Shown here piece after piece: positions 55,001 to 64,000 of a stretch of 64,000 nt of DNA. The position numbers and the translations under genes were made by a program. Below the pieces are notes generated by a model. The model was not told the DNA's origin. It saw only the letters and a program-made list of their open reading frames with translations, and did no database searches. The DNA comes from Eublepharis macularius (lineage: Eukaryota > Chordata > Lepidosauria > Squamata > Eublepharidae), in the NCBI RefSeq assembly GCF_028583425.1, contig NC_072802.1, forward strand, positions 18,361,926 through 18,425,925, read 5' to 3'. How positions within the stretch are numbered: position 1 is the stretch's first letter; each line of letters begins with the position of its first letter.

Positions 55001-55851
55001 CTAAAACTGAAGCATCCAAACTTAGAATAAAGACACAAGAGGAACTATCACCTAACTACAATTGGTTCCAGTATAGACAGATCAGAGACTTATATAATTC
55101 GGACTCTGTAAAGGGAGGTATACGAATAGAGAATTCGGAACTAGAGCAGACCCTTCTTAAAGAAGATAAGAAAAGAATATCCAAGGTATACCAAGTACTG
55201 TTGAAGTGGTATACCGAGGATGAGATAGTTAAAACACAAATGGTGAAATGGGCTATAAACTTTAATAAAGAAATAACAATGGAGGCATGGGAATACTTGT
55301 GGAAAACTACAATGAAGACAACGACATGTATTAATATCAAAGAGAACATTTATAAAATGATCTATCGTTGGTACATGACACCAAAGAAGATTGCGCTAGG
55401 GAATTTGAATACTTCTAATAAATGCTGGAAATGTAAGAAGCATGAGGGCTCCCTCTATCATATGTGGTGGTCGTGTGAGGTAGCCAGGCAGTACTGGGGG
55501 GAAATAATAAGAGAAATGAGTGAAATTTTACAATTTCAAATTAATAAGAACCCAGAACTCCTGCTACTGAACTTGGGAATGGAGGGAATTCCAGCCCAAC
55601 ACAGGACGTTGATATTTTATATGACAGCAGCAGCTAGACTTTTGTATGCGCAAAAATGGAAAGTACAAGAAGTGCCAACTATTGAAGATTGGACTTACAA
55701 ATTGCTGTATATGGCTGAAATGGACAAGATGACAAGAAAATTGAGAGATCTGGACTCAGGGCAGTTCAACACAGACTGGGAGAAGCTGAAACAATACCTG
55801 GAGAAGAAATGGGAGGTGGGAGGAAAACTGTGGCAGTTTGAGAACTACTGA
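52090..55851 (+). CDS. L1 ORF2p, endonuclease-reverse transcriptase, 1253 aa
   Basis: Nicks target DNA and reverse-transcribes L1 RNA from the nick. The AP-like endonuclease at 1-~235 has its key residues: Asn11 (SWNVNG), Glu40 (LQETH), Asp140/Asn142 (GDFNG), Asp204 (RIDMIW) and Asp228/His229 (GSDHNP). The reverse-transcriptase domain has APGPDG near 465, FFVDAEKAFDN, RQGCPLSPLLF and the catalytic FADD at 695-698. The C-terminal cysteine motif is C1112-x2-C1115-x8-H1124-x4-C1129. The length is normal (human 1275 aa). ATGA overlap with ORF1 suggests termination-reinitiation; Met3 is an alternative start. No stop or frameshift. Confidence 0.96.
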   Translation: MSMECKVLSWNVNGLNSPNKRKNTFHWLLKQKCDIVCLQETHIRKQDVKYLKSGKLGKEYVAASNKKKRGVVLYIKEELQPKFVMRDVEARFVAVECIWNLKRVLVVGLYAPNGAKESFFEDLRKHLDDLAYDQIILAGDFNGVTDLELDKKTTTAQKKRGLLPKLFFELIQQETLEDVWRREYPKSRQFTFYSARHSTLSRIDMIWASKDLALWTKEVEIMPMVGSDHNPIMWKFGKKRKRKAWRINEDLLQERENMEILRRETKFFIQYNVNKEVPTNKVWDAYKAVVRGILMDLNGRARKKKEEKRQEIEEKIKAKEIQLKKRPGKKKVYQEIKILQEQLTAMSNKELEWNLKRLNQKAFEGANKPGKYLAWQLKKKREKKIINKICEDNKTYLEQATISRAFYKFYAKLYNKKEVNKESIASYLEKTKLPEISEAWRNKLNSEVTDEEISKAIQSANLGKAPGPDGLTAKFYKTMANELAPFLKEVMNGVLRDQRIPETWSEANISLIPKEGQDLTNVKNYRPISLLNNDYKIFAKILAERLKGWLSEVIEEEQAGFLPDRQIRDNLRTVINAIEYYDKRCDKEVGFFFVDAEKAFDNLNWDFMFATMEKLQLGERFIRAIKEIYRDQTAAIVVNDELTKKLTISKGTRQGCPLSPLLFILVLEILMIQICQDDEIRGIKIKDYSYKVRAFADDIMLIVEDPLENMPRVIDKIKEFGDLAGFFINKKKSKILCKNMTKQKQQLLMETTDCEVTSKVKYLGVELTAKNIDLFKNNYEKLWTQIERDLIKWNRLNLSWLGRIAAVKMNVLPRVMFLLQTIPIIRDSKQFEKWQRKISDFVWAGKKPRVKVKVLQDAKERGGMQLPNLRLYHDAICLVWLKEWMTLKNKKLLALEGYKKIFGWHAYLWHDKVKVNSMFLHHFVRTSLYIIWKKYRIYLQEGTPLWVVPYEVIDPRAVDNEQQCLTYKEITKTEASKLRIKTQEELSPNYNWFQYRQIRDLYNSDSVKGGIRIENSELEQTLLKEDKKRISKVYQVLLKWYTEDEIVKTQMVKWAINFNKEITMEAWEYLWKTTMKTTTCINIKENIYKMIYRWYMTPKKIALGNLNTSNKCWKCKKHEGSLYHMWWSCEVARQYWGEIIREMSEILQFQINKNPELLLLNLGMEGIPAQHRTLIFYMTAAARLLYAQKWKVQEVPTIEDWTYKLLYMAEMDKMTRKLRDLDSGQFNTDWEKLKQYLEKKWEVGGKLWQFENY

Positions 55852-56529
55852 AGTATTGAAGTAGAGGGGGGAGACTTTACCGGGGGGAGAAGAGATAAAT
55901 GTGAATTAATAAGCAGTCAGATTAATAGATTGACATATATATAGATATATATAGGTTAACAAACAGAACATAGAGAAAATAATTAATTATAAGGACTAAA
56001 TATAAGGAGCGATTAACTAACAATATTTTCTTTTTTTTCTGACAAGTTTTGTACCAAACTGAATGTCTGAAGATATAGATGGGTCAAATTGATTGACTAC
56101 GTGAGGAGAGATATATAGAACTATTATAAAAAGATAGAATGAGTAATATATATAGAGAATAAGTCAAATTGTTTGATATAAACGAATGTATGATCTATAT
56201 GGTTTATGATATATAGAAATACCTGAAATTGAAAAATTGGGATAAATTGTTTATCTAAGATGGAAACAAAGGCTTACAGTTTGGGCATATAATGTTAAAA
56301 ATAGTTAAGGATGTACTGCTTAGAATAATGGAGAATATATATTTGTTTTAGATAGAGGAAGCTAATAAAAGTAAGGGAAAGGGGACAAAGGGTTGGAAAG
56401 CTGTTGGAAGTCAACAAAAAGGGGGGGGAAAGGGAGGGGGTTAGAGATGAAAAAATTGGGGAAAATTGAATGTAAATGTGGAAATAATGGATTCTAACCC
56501 AATAAAAATTTTTCAAAAAAAAAAAAAAA
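55852..56529 (+). other. L1 3' UTR and poly(A) tail
   Basis: 678 bp, A-rich. A G-rich tract (ggggggggaaagggaggggg, about 56421-56440) near the 3' end matches the guanine tract common in L1 3' UTRs. The signal aataaaaattttt precedes the A tail. Confidence 0.85.
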
Positions 56530-56549
56530 GAAAGCAAACCAATGGGGGA

Positions 56550-57330
56550 TTTGTGATGCTTCTGTTCCTGTTTGGATACAATTAGGATCCAAGGCAGCTT
56601 CTGAAAGATCAATAAAACAATGCATAAATCCATTATGAAACTGAAGACACAAACTGAAGAGCTGTTTAAAATTGAATGAGGAGGCACATGACAGCCAAAT
56701 TGCCACCGGATGGGCAACAACAGAAAGGGGCGCGGAGGCCACCTTCATCCAGCAATGCAGAGATCTTTGATGTAAATGTAATCACCAAGGCAAAATAACT
56801 CTGATCAAACTACCTGTCTTGGGCCCTACTAGTACACATTATGATTTTCATAGCAATGGTAAAAGAGTAAATCAAACGTCCATCAAGATAAATATTTTTT
56901 AAAAAAAATTCTGGACAGGTTGCTATGGCTTTTTGCTAGCACAATAAGATTGATGATGATGACCAACATACAGCATTTTATTTGTCTCAACTGTTGATTT
57001 GTAACAATACTAACAGACCCTATTAATGTTCAAATATATTTTCCCTAAGCATGAAATATATAGTAAATCTAGACTATCAAATAGAGTAAGAGTTACAAGA
57101 CAAATTTTAGCATATGATGGAAAGTCTAATATTATGTTGGTGCACATATTGCGGGAAAAGAAATCACCTTTTCAAAGTGTTGGGGTTTGGTTTCTAGACA
57201 CCACTTTGAATCCGTCAGTCACATATCAGCAGGCAACTCATTTCTCAAGCACACAAGGGCCTCATTTCGGATCAGGACCATAGCATGTACAGAGAAGGGG
57301 CTTCAGTCTTTCCTGAGCCAAAATGGTCTG
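56550..57330. other. no recognised feature
   Basis: Unassigned AT-rich DNA between the L1 and the solo LTR. Confidence 0.35.
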
Positions 57331-57335
57331 AGGGG

Positions 57336-57862
57336 TGTCATGTCTGTATACAGTCATGCCATGGTTGTCTGTTTGTTATATTGCTTGTACCACAATATGC
57401 TGAAGCTATACTGTATTATTACTGAACTGCTGCTGTGTACCTCTCTCTGATCCTCTGTAACCATATTGCAGACATTACTTCCTTAGGTCCCAGAAAGGGC
57501 CTCTCTTGTTATCTTAGAGAAATATGTGAGTCTCGGCTAACCGTGACCTTGATGTGTCTAGATTCGTTTTCTCTCCTGTTCCCAGATGCTGGGAAGTAGG
57601 CACTGTGTACCTAATGCAAAGTCATAACTGAATGGGTTCTCACAGAACTTTTGCAGGCTTGCGCGCCAAAACCTTAACTGTCAATTGGAGCGCGGGAAAA
57701 TCAACTATAACGTAGATTGCTCGATTTGAATTGTCACTTCTGTCAAGCTCCATGATGGAGTACAGACCTGAACTGCATAGATCCTAATAAAGGTGATTCT
57801 GCTGGAACCAACGTGTGTTCACTGCGGATGGGCTTGAGGGGTTTACTTGCCAGGGACTGACA
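57336..57862 (+). mobile_element. solo LTR, 527 bp, of an LTR retrotransposon or endogenous retrovirus
   Basis: Starts TGTCATGTC and ends GGGACTGACA (TG...CA with inverted TGTC/GACA). Flanked by a perfect 5-bp duplication AGGGG at 57331-57335 and 57863-57867. A polyadenylation signal (cctaataaaggtg) near 57785 sits where the R/U5 boundary would be. No internal region, so it arose by LTR-LTR recombination. The 5-bp duplication does not distinguish Gypsy from ERV. Confidence 0.9.
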
Positions 57863-57867
57863 AGGGG

Positions 57868-58027
57868 CATCATTTCCCCCATTTGTGTGTACAGTTGGGC
57901 TACAATGTCACCCAATGGGGCATGTTGCATCTCTTAGAGCTCTTCCAAGTCAGGAAAGCGGCACAGGGGGAAGACTGAAGACCCTTCTCCACCCATATCC
58001 TGGTTCTAATACGAACTAGGATTCAGC
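57868..58027. other. no recognised feature
   Basis: Short unassigned interval. Confidence 0.35.
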
Positions 58028-58250
58028 ACTAGGGTTGTCAACTCCACATTGAGAAATTCCTGGAGATTTGAGGGCTGAGCCTGCAGAGGGCAGGAGTAGG
58101 AGCAGGTAGGGAATTCAGTAGGTTTAAATGCTGTAGAGTCCAGCCTCCAAAGCTTTAGTTATGCACTTAATTTTCTCCAGGACAGTTGATCTCTGTTGTC
58201 TGGAGATCAGTTGCAATTTGGGGTGATCTCCAGGCCCTACCAGGAGGTTC
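58028..58250. mobile_element. hAT MITE family B, diverged
   Basis: Starts tagggttgtcaactccacattgagaaattcctggagatttg. The right half ttgatctctgttgtctggagatcagttgcaatttgggg is clear; the terminus (ccaggaggttct) is decayed. Confidence 0.8.
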
Positions 58251-58258
58251 TTCACAGA

Positions 58259-58866
58259 TCACTTCACAGAATCACAGAGTTGGAAGGGGCCATACAGACC
58301 ATCTAGTCCAAGCCCCTGCCCAGTGCAGGATCAGCCTAAAACATCCCTGACAAATATTCGTCCAGCCTCTTCTTGAAAACTGCCAGTGAGGAGGAGCTCA
58401 CCTCCTCCCTAGGCAGCTGATTCCACTTTTGAACTACTCTGACCATGAAAAAGTTTTTCCTAATATCCAGCCGGTATCTTTCTGCATGTAATTTAAGCCC
58501 ATTGTTTCAGGTCCTACCGTCTGCTGCCAACTGGAACAGCTCCTTGCCCTCCTCCAAATGACAGCCTTTCAAATATTCAAAGAGAGCAATCATGTCCCCC
58601 CTCAACCTCCTCTTCTCCAAACTAAACATTCCCAAGGCCCTCAGCCTTTCCTCGTAGGGCTCAGTCTCCAGACCCCTGATCATCCTTGTCATTCTCCTCT
58701 GCACCCTCTCGATTTTGTCCACATCCTTTTTGAAGTGAGGCCTCTAGAACTGCACACAATACTCCAGGTGTGGCCTGACCAAAGCAGTATAGAGAGGGGC
58801 TATGACCTCCTGCAATTTCGATGCAATGGCCCTTTTGATACAACAGAAACTAAAGATCTTACTGTC
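58259..58866 (-). pseudogene. CR1 LINE ORF2 C-terminus and 3' UTR
   Basis: The minus-strand frame at 58722-58507 reads 'IERVQRRMTRMIRGLETEPYEERLRALGMF' then 'SLEKRRLRGDMIALFEYLKG', the signature end of CR1 reverse transcriptase. The conserved CR1 3' UTR (complement of cacagagttggaaggggccatacagaccatctagtcc) follows. 5'-truncated at about 58866. Confidence 0.9.
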
Positions 58867-59526
58867 AGGCAAGATTTAAAAAAAACTGTACATGTGATTT
58901 AGCCATATGTACCTATGCAGTTATAAATTACTCATAAAATATTCCCATGTATGGCTTGTCGGCCATTAAGTCACAGGGGAAGGAAAGGAATGAGATATGA
59001 ATCGGAAGAACTGGGTTGCTATTTCTGTGCCAGGCCATGGATCCAATGACTCATTCTCAGAACTGCAGCAAGCGCAGAGAAACAAAAGGAGCGGACGGCC
59101 AAGGAAGCCAGAATTCTTGCCTTTCCAGGTCAGATGGCTGCTGAAAAGGGCTTGAGCAATCATCGCTTCAGGTTCATTGTCATAATTGGCTTGTTTTCCT
59201 GGCTTCCTTTGTAATTAGCAATGAGTGTGTTTGGGGCCATAAAGGTCACACTGGAAATGGTTTATCTGATGTTTTCAGAGGGCCTAGAGGGGTTTTGAAC
59301 ATCGGCGGTGTGTCTCTTAACTTAGGATAAATAATGTCACTGTTTACCAAGCTGTTCATTAGCACCACTCTAAATGTGATCGCCTGCCCTCTTGCTAACA
59401 CCAGCCTCAGCAGCTTCAAACCCAGTCTGTGACCAAGTGCTTTCCTAACTCAGCCAAAGAAACTGGACACATTGTTTTGCTGAGTTTCAGGCAGAAACTG
59501 CGTGTGTGTGGTCTTATTTTACTTTA
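58867..59526. other. no recognised feature
   Basis: Unassigned DNA between two CR1 3' ends. Confidence 0.35.
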
Positions 59527-60420
59527 AGAGAACATAAGAACATAAGAGAAGCCATGTTGGATCAGGCCAATGGCCCATCCAGTCCAACACTCTGTGTCAC
59601 ACAGTGGCCAAAAAACCAGGTGTCCTCAGGTCTGCTAGTGGGGAAGGGATGCTAGAAACCCTCCCACTGATTGCCCCCCCCCAAACATCAAGAATACAGA
59701 GCATCACTGCCCGAGACAGAGTTCCATCTATACCTTGTGGCTAATAGCCACTGATGGACCTCTGCTCTATATGTTTATCCAATCTCCTCTTGAAGCTGTC
59801 TATGCTTGAAGCTGCCACCACCTCCTGTGGCAGTGAATTCCATATGTTAATCACTCTTTGGTTGAAGAAGTACTTCCTTTTATCCGTTCTAACCTGACTG
59901 CTCAACAATTTCATTGGGAGAATGAATTTCATTGGGAGAATGAAAGGGAGAATTTCATTGGGAGAATGAAAGAGAGAAAAATACTTCTTTCTCTACCTTT
60001 TCTATCCCATGCATAAACCTCTATCGTGTCACCCTTCAGTCATCGTTTCTCCAAGCTAAAGAGCCCCAAGCACTTTAACCTTTCTTCGTAGGGGAAGTGT
60101 TCCATCCCTTTAATCATTCTAGTTGCCCTTTTCTACACTTTTTGCGGTCCTGTAATATCTTTTTTGAGGTCTGGTGACCAGAATTGTACACAGTATTCTA
60201 AATGAGGCCATACCATTGATTTATACAGGTGCATTATACTAGCTGGTTTGTTTTGAATTCCCTTCCTAATAATCCCCAGCATAGCATTGGCCATCACATA
60301 CTGTATCGACATTTCCAGTGAGTTATCTACCACGACTCCAAGATCTCTCTCTTGGAATCTTGGAGTTTCAGGCAGAAACACAGCCTCCTCTGGTGCAGGC
60401 ACTGGGAGACATTGCATATA
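59527..60420 (-). pseudogene. second CR1 LINE 3' end, different subfamily
   Basis: Minus-strand frames give 'FQERDLGVVVDNSLEMSIQY... [24 protein letters not shown]' (60417-60133) and 'YFFNQRVINIWNSLPQEVVAASSIDSFKRRLDKH' (59932-59741). These are the CR1 reverse-transcriptase C-terminal blocks, separated by frameshifts. The 3' UTR is at 59527-59740. A short tandem duplication (tttcattgggagaatgaa) lies at about 59910-59970. Confidence 0.88.
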
Positions 60421-60750
60421 TTTTTCTAACTGAGCAAGATATTCTGAGATCCGTCAGATCTTCTCAGGGCTCCTTAAAGGCAAAGAGTGGTGGCCGCAGC
60501 CCAGGGCTCCAGTGTGGATTAGAGCTGGCACATAAATGATAACATGTTTTAACCCTCCCACCCCACACACAGTGGCACTAATCAAAATTGTTATTAGTGT
60601 TGGGAAGGAAAAGAAAAGACAAGCACCTTCTCATCATTACCTGAAATCTTCTATCCTTCCAATGTTAATAAAAGTAAAGGGGAGGGTAAGAAGGTCAGAT
60701 TCAAAACCATGCTTGGTGGAAGGGTTCAACTCTTCTTATCTCTGCATTAT
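60421..60750. other. no recognised feature
   Basis: Unassigned interval before the Bov-B fragment. Confidence 0.35.
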
Positions 60751-61270
60751 GACTTGTGTGTGTGTTACGTGCCATCAAGTCGCCTCCAACCTATGGTGAC
60801 CCTATGAATGAAAGACCTCCAAAATGCCTATCATTAACAGACTTGCTCAGATGCTGCAAACTGGAGGGCGTGGCTTCTTTTGTTGAGTCACGCCATCTCA
60901 TTTTGAGTCTTCCTCTTTTCCTACTGCTTTCCACTTTTCCTAGCACTATTGACTTTTCCAGAAAATTTTGTCTTCTCATCATTTGACCAAAGTACAATAG
61001 CCTCAATTTTTTCATTTTAGCTTCTAGGGAGAACTTAGGCTTGATCTGATCTAGAACCCACTTATTTGTCTTTCTGGCCATCCATGGTAACTGCAAAACT
61101 TCCTCCAGCACCACATTTCAAATGAATCAATTTTCTTCCTGTCATCTTTCTTCACCATCCAACTTTCACATCCATACATAGTAATGGAGAATACCATAGT
61201 ATGGATTATCTTGATCTGAATTAGGGCACCTGTTATTTGCCTTTTTAAAGAAACAGTGCAAAGCTCTGAT
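60751..61270 (-). pseudogene. Bov-B (RTE) LINE ORF C-terminus and 3' end
   Basis: Minus-strand frames read 'TMVFSITMYGCESWMVKK... RKKIDSFEMWCWRKF' (61284-61051) and 'KLRLLYFGQMMRRQNFLEKS... GRLKMRWRDSTKEA' (61114-60791). These are the unmistakable end of Bov-B reverse transcriptase, with one frameshift between them. The 3' end (ccatcaagtcgcctccaacctatggtgacc complement) follows. Heavily 5'-truncated. Confidence 0.92.
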
Positions 61271-61402
61271 TTCAGCAATCTCACTTATCAGGGGAGTACT
61301 AGCTCTTTAACTTACCAGGAAAGATCCCAGAGGGCCACGTTCCTGGAGGGCCACTAGCAGCCAGGAGCAAGCACAGCCAAGCTCAGCTTGGGTCTGGGAC
61401 AT

Positions 61403-61486
61403 GGAATATAGAAGCTGCCTCCAACCTATTCAAACCACTGCTCTGTCAAGGTGAGCATTGTCTACTCTGATCGGCAGCAGCTCTCC
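61403..61486 (-). mobile_element. SINE-T fragment, minus strand
   Basis: atggaatatagaagctgcctccaacctattcaaaccactgctctgtcaaggtgagcattgtctactctgatcggcagcagctctccag is the complement of the SINE-T 3' half. Confidence 0.7.
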
Positions 61487-61505
61487 AGAGAGTACAATAA
61501 TCATA

Positions 61506-61654
61506 GGCTGATTCCGCACACGTTGGATAATGCACTTTCAATGCACTTTATCAATCGTTTGAGGTGGATTTTTTGTTCCGCGCACAAAAAAATCCATTCC
61601 AAATGATCTATAAAGAGGATTGGAAGTGCATTATCCAACGTGTGCGGAATCACT
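61506..61654. mobile_element. MITE D, 149 bp, core inverted relative to 48269
   Basis: Left end GGCTGATTCCGCACACGTTGG, right end ccaacgtgtgcggaatcactc. The centre ggattttttgttccgcgcacaaaaaaatcc is the reverse complement of the core at 48269. Confidence 0.85.
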
Positions 61655-62312
61655 CATATATCATCTAAATATCATGTGTGAGTTTATTACAACCATTCTC
61701 GGAGACATTTTCTCTCTCTCTTTTACTATATCTTGCTATTAAATCAAACATTAAAGATATAGTATTGTATTTTAAATTATTTAACAATATTCATTGTTAT
61801 ATTTTTCTTACCTCCAATCTAACCATTTTTAATATTAACTATATGACTATATTATACTATAATATACCAAATTATGCTAATTATCAGTCCGATTAATTAA
61901 TGTATGTTTCTGTTCCAGAACATTTGAAGCTGGGATTTTCTGCATGCCAAGCAGATGGCCTGCCACTAAGCCCCAGCCCCAGCTACGAGGATGGGTGAGC
62001 TTGCACCAGTTGTCTTTGTCACCGTGCAGCTCCATATTAACCCACGGCCGGGCCCCTAGGCTTTCAGGTATTTCAGGCCCCCTCCAGCACTTCAATCTTT
62101 CACCCCTCTACAGCTGAAAGCCTGACCCTGGTAGGGTAGGTACTAGACCGCATTACATAGCCCTACATCCGTTTTGAGGGTCTCCTGAAGAATTCTGTTC
62201 ACAATTTTAAAAATATTTTTATTGTGTGAGTAGAACTCTTCAGGAAAGTACATTTTGGGCGGTTAATTGTCTAATACTGTAATATTTTGAAGTGAATAAA
62301 ATGTTTATTATT

Positions 62313-62351
<39 letters not shown>

Positions 62352-62573
62352 GGACAATTGTTTTAATATAAGAGACAATTCATTTCACTTCAATAAGGAA
62401 ACAGTTAATTATCTTATTAATAGAAGTTATATAAGAGAATCAATTAATTGTAATTTATGAGGGGGTGTGCCTCAGCAAAAAAAAATTGATGGCCCCTGGT
62501 CCCTGCAGAGGACCTTAGGCTTTGGCCTAGTCAGTCTTATGAATAATACAGGCCTGTGATCATGGTGTGAGTC
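61655..62573. other. AT-rich DNA with a (TA)n tract
   Basis: 61740-61890 is very A/T-rich with no gene. A pure (TA)n run lies at 62316-62345. No named repeat recognised. Confidence 0.5.
62316..62345. repeat. (TA)n microsatellite
   Basis: About 15 uninterrupted TA units. Confidence 0.95.
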
Positions 62574-62576
62574 TGA

Positions 62577-62810
62577 GGGCCAAACTACAAGTGACGCCTG
62601 ACACAAGTTGGACACTTGTCAGCTTCCCTCAAGTTTTGGCGGGAAATGTAGGCAGCTTGGCGGAATGTTGGACAAGTGACAGTTGAAAAGTCCATTGGAC
62701 AGCAGTCGGAGAGCCAAGCTGCAAGACCAGGATGCCTACATTTCCCATCAAAACTTGAGGGAAGCTGACAAGTGTCCAACTAGCATCAGGCGTCACTTGT
62801 AGTTTGGCCC
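62577..62810. mobile_element. MITE C, long form, 234 bp, core inverted relative to 47246
   Basis: Ends GGGCCAAACTACAAGTGACG / CGTCACTTGTAGTTTGGCCC. Flanked by TGA and TGT, a decayed 3-bp duplication. The core reads as the reverse complement of the 47246 copy, with very few differences. Confidence 0.88.
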
Positions 62811-62913
62811 TGTGCTGAGTGGCCTTGGTGGTTCTGCCAGTGCTGCAGGGACTGCTTGGCTCAGTTTCCTCTGGGTCTGTTCTTACATCCCAACGTACCT
62901 AGTTAGACTCTGA

Positions 62914-63030
62914 GGGCCAAGCTACACATGACGAATGACACTTGAACGGCAAGTGGATTGAGTGGAGGGCAAGTGAACAGGGAGAAATACACTTGCCTTC
63001 AAGTGTCATTCGTCATGTGTAGCTTGGCCC
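62914..63030. mobile_element. MITE C, short form, 117 bp
   Basis: Nearly identical to 19582-19699 (one small deletion in the right arm and a few substitutions). Perfect 3-bp duplication TGA at 62911-62913 and 63031-63033. Confidence 0.9.
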
Positions 63031-63033
63031 TGA

Positions 63034-63546
63034 GATGCTGACTCTTAAAAGCATTTGCATGTCGTTATCAAAGGCCATGATCAAAGGGGAGCTAATCATT
63101 CCTCAGAAACCTCCCCGCTGGTGAGAATCTCATCCTCTTGCAGAGTGTAAATCATGTTGTTTCAAGGATTCCAATATCTCTGAGAGGGAGAAAGTTCAGG
63201 GGAAAAGGGGGAGGCTGCTCTTATGGGGTGCGTTTCCTTGAGAGATGAGAGCACTGAGCAGCCAGAAAGGGCCACGCTTCATAGCCAGAGCAAGCGTTTT
63301 GATATGAAAGATCCTGGGAATGTTTCCCGGCATTTTCCTTCATCAATCTATGCTAGTAGTTGTGTGAAGAATACAGGGCTGCAAGTGAGGCCTCTCTTAT
63401 TGGCAGGGGGGCGCGGCTTCTGCACTTCAACATGGTATTAAAGAAACAAGATAGGACAAGATGATTTATTCCACAGGTTTTAAGAACGATTAGACATTCA
63501 CCTATTATCCTGCATATTCCTTCACTTACATATGTTAATATGGCTA
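63034..63546. other. no recognised feature
   Basis: Unassigned DNA. Confidence 0.35.
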
Positions 63547-63635
63547 AAATGGAGGAGAAGAAAACAATATAATCCACTTTGGGCCCCCCTTGGGAAGAAA
63601 GGTGGATTTTAAACGAAGTAAATAAGCAAGTTTGA
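63547..63635 (+). mobile_element. MIR-like 3' fragment
   Basis: taaaatggaggagaagaaaacaatataatccactttgggccccccttgggaagaaaggtggattttaaacgaagtaaataagc is the 3' part of the family at 45310. Confidence 0.5.
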
Positions 63636-64000
63636 CTGCATCTCTGTAACTTCCTATTGTATCTGCTTATTTTGTTCACTGTGCACTAGATCCTTTATCC
63701 ATCTTTCATTGCCTAACAATTGTTGGGAAGGGGCCCTCCCCCAGAGTGCACGGATCACAGTTTGAAATGGACGTTTTAAATCAGCCTCATTAAATAACCA
63801 AAAGATCTTGTGAGCCTGTGAAACCTCTCTTTGTATGGGTTCTATGGGGCTTAGGAAGTAAACTTTCATACCATTGTAAGTTAAGAAATGTTTTTCAAAC
63901 CTTTTAACAATTAATACAACACAACTTTTTAAAAAAAGCATAAACTCTAAAGTGCAACCATACAGAAACTTTTAACCACCAATGTCTTTGGAAACTACTC
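63636..64000. other. no recognised feature
   Basis: Unassigned DNA running to the window edge. Confidence 0.35.

Larger units (their letters stand above)
50390..56529 (+). mobile_element. full-length L1 LINE with intact ORFs, about 6.14 kb
   Basis: Both ends are defined by a perfect 20-bp target duplication at 50370-50389 and 56530-56549 (gaaagcaaaccaa...). Order: GC-rich 5' UTR, ORF1, ORF2 with ATGA overlap, 3' UTR, ataaaaatttttc and a pure A tail of about 15. L1 copies itself by target-primed reverse transcription. The undecayed duplication, clean A tail and uninterrupted frames indicate a recent insertion that may still be competent. Confidence 0.97.

Noticed and set aside
54150..55349. 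Minus-strand frames across the L1 ORF2
   Set aside because: Antisense shadows of the 1253-aa ORF2; no independent domain.
42734..57862. A single provirus between the two LTRs
   Set aside because: The region between them contains no gag or pol sequence, has an unrelated L1, and the 57336 LTR has its own 5-bp duplication.

Overview
The window is vertebrate nuclear DNA, most likely from a squamate reptile; a gecko is a guess. It combines a vertebrate gene (TENT5D type) with L1, L2/CR1, Bov-B, a tRNA-headed SINE with a Bov-B-like tail, 5S rRNA-headed SINEs and many hAT-type foldback MITEs. That mixture is typical of lizards and snakes. There are no operons, ribosome binding sites or other prokaryotic signals. 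Repeat family names come from recognising sequence, not from a database search.

One host protein-coding exon is clear: 28289-29467 (+), a 392-aa terminal nucleotidyltransferase of the TENT5/FAM46 family, closest by eye to TENT5D. It sits behind a good splice acceptor (AG at 28271-28272), so its 5' untranslated exon(s) lie upstream, inside or outside the window. Everything else is intron or intergenic DNA filled with mobile elements.

Layout. 1-16 kb: scattered SINEs, an L2 ORF2 remnant and four copies of a hAT MITE (family A) starting with CAGGGCTTTTTTTC. 16.19-17.71 kb: an L1-related insertion with a 15-bp target duplication and an intact ORF1 but no ORF2, a reptile counterpart of the mammalian HAL1 (half-L1) design. 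19-25.6 kb: a dense nest of SINEs, MITEs and a 295-bp palindromic retroelement with a 15-bp target duplication. 28-32 kb: TENT5D and its 3' flank. 33-38 kb: more MITE-A copies, one inside a second palindromic retroelement, and a 65-bp minisatellite. 42-48 kb: LTR fragment, L2/MIR debris, a 234-bp MITE with a 3-bp target duplication. 50.39-56.53 kb: a full-length L1 with intact ORF1 (264 aa) and ORF2 (1253 aa) and a perfect 20-bp target duplication. 57.3-64 kb: a solo LTR with 5-bp target duplications, two CR1 3' ends, a Bov-B 3' end and three more MITEs.

The L1 is the only autonomous element that looks intact. Its proteins could in principle mobilise the ORF1-only element and the SINEs. The hAT and Harbinger-like MITEs have no transposase in the window. 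The most notable observations are the ORF1-only L1 derivative, the intact young L1, and the palindromic retroelements, whose arms carry a hammerhead-ribozyme-like core.
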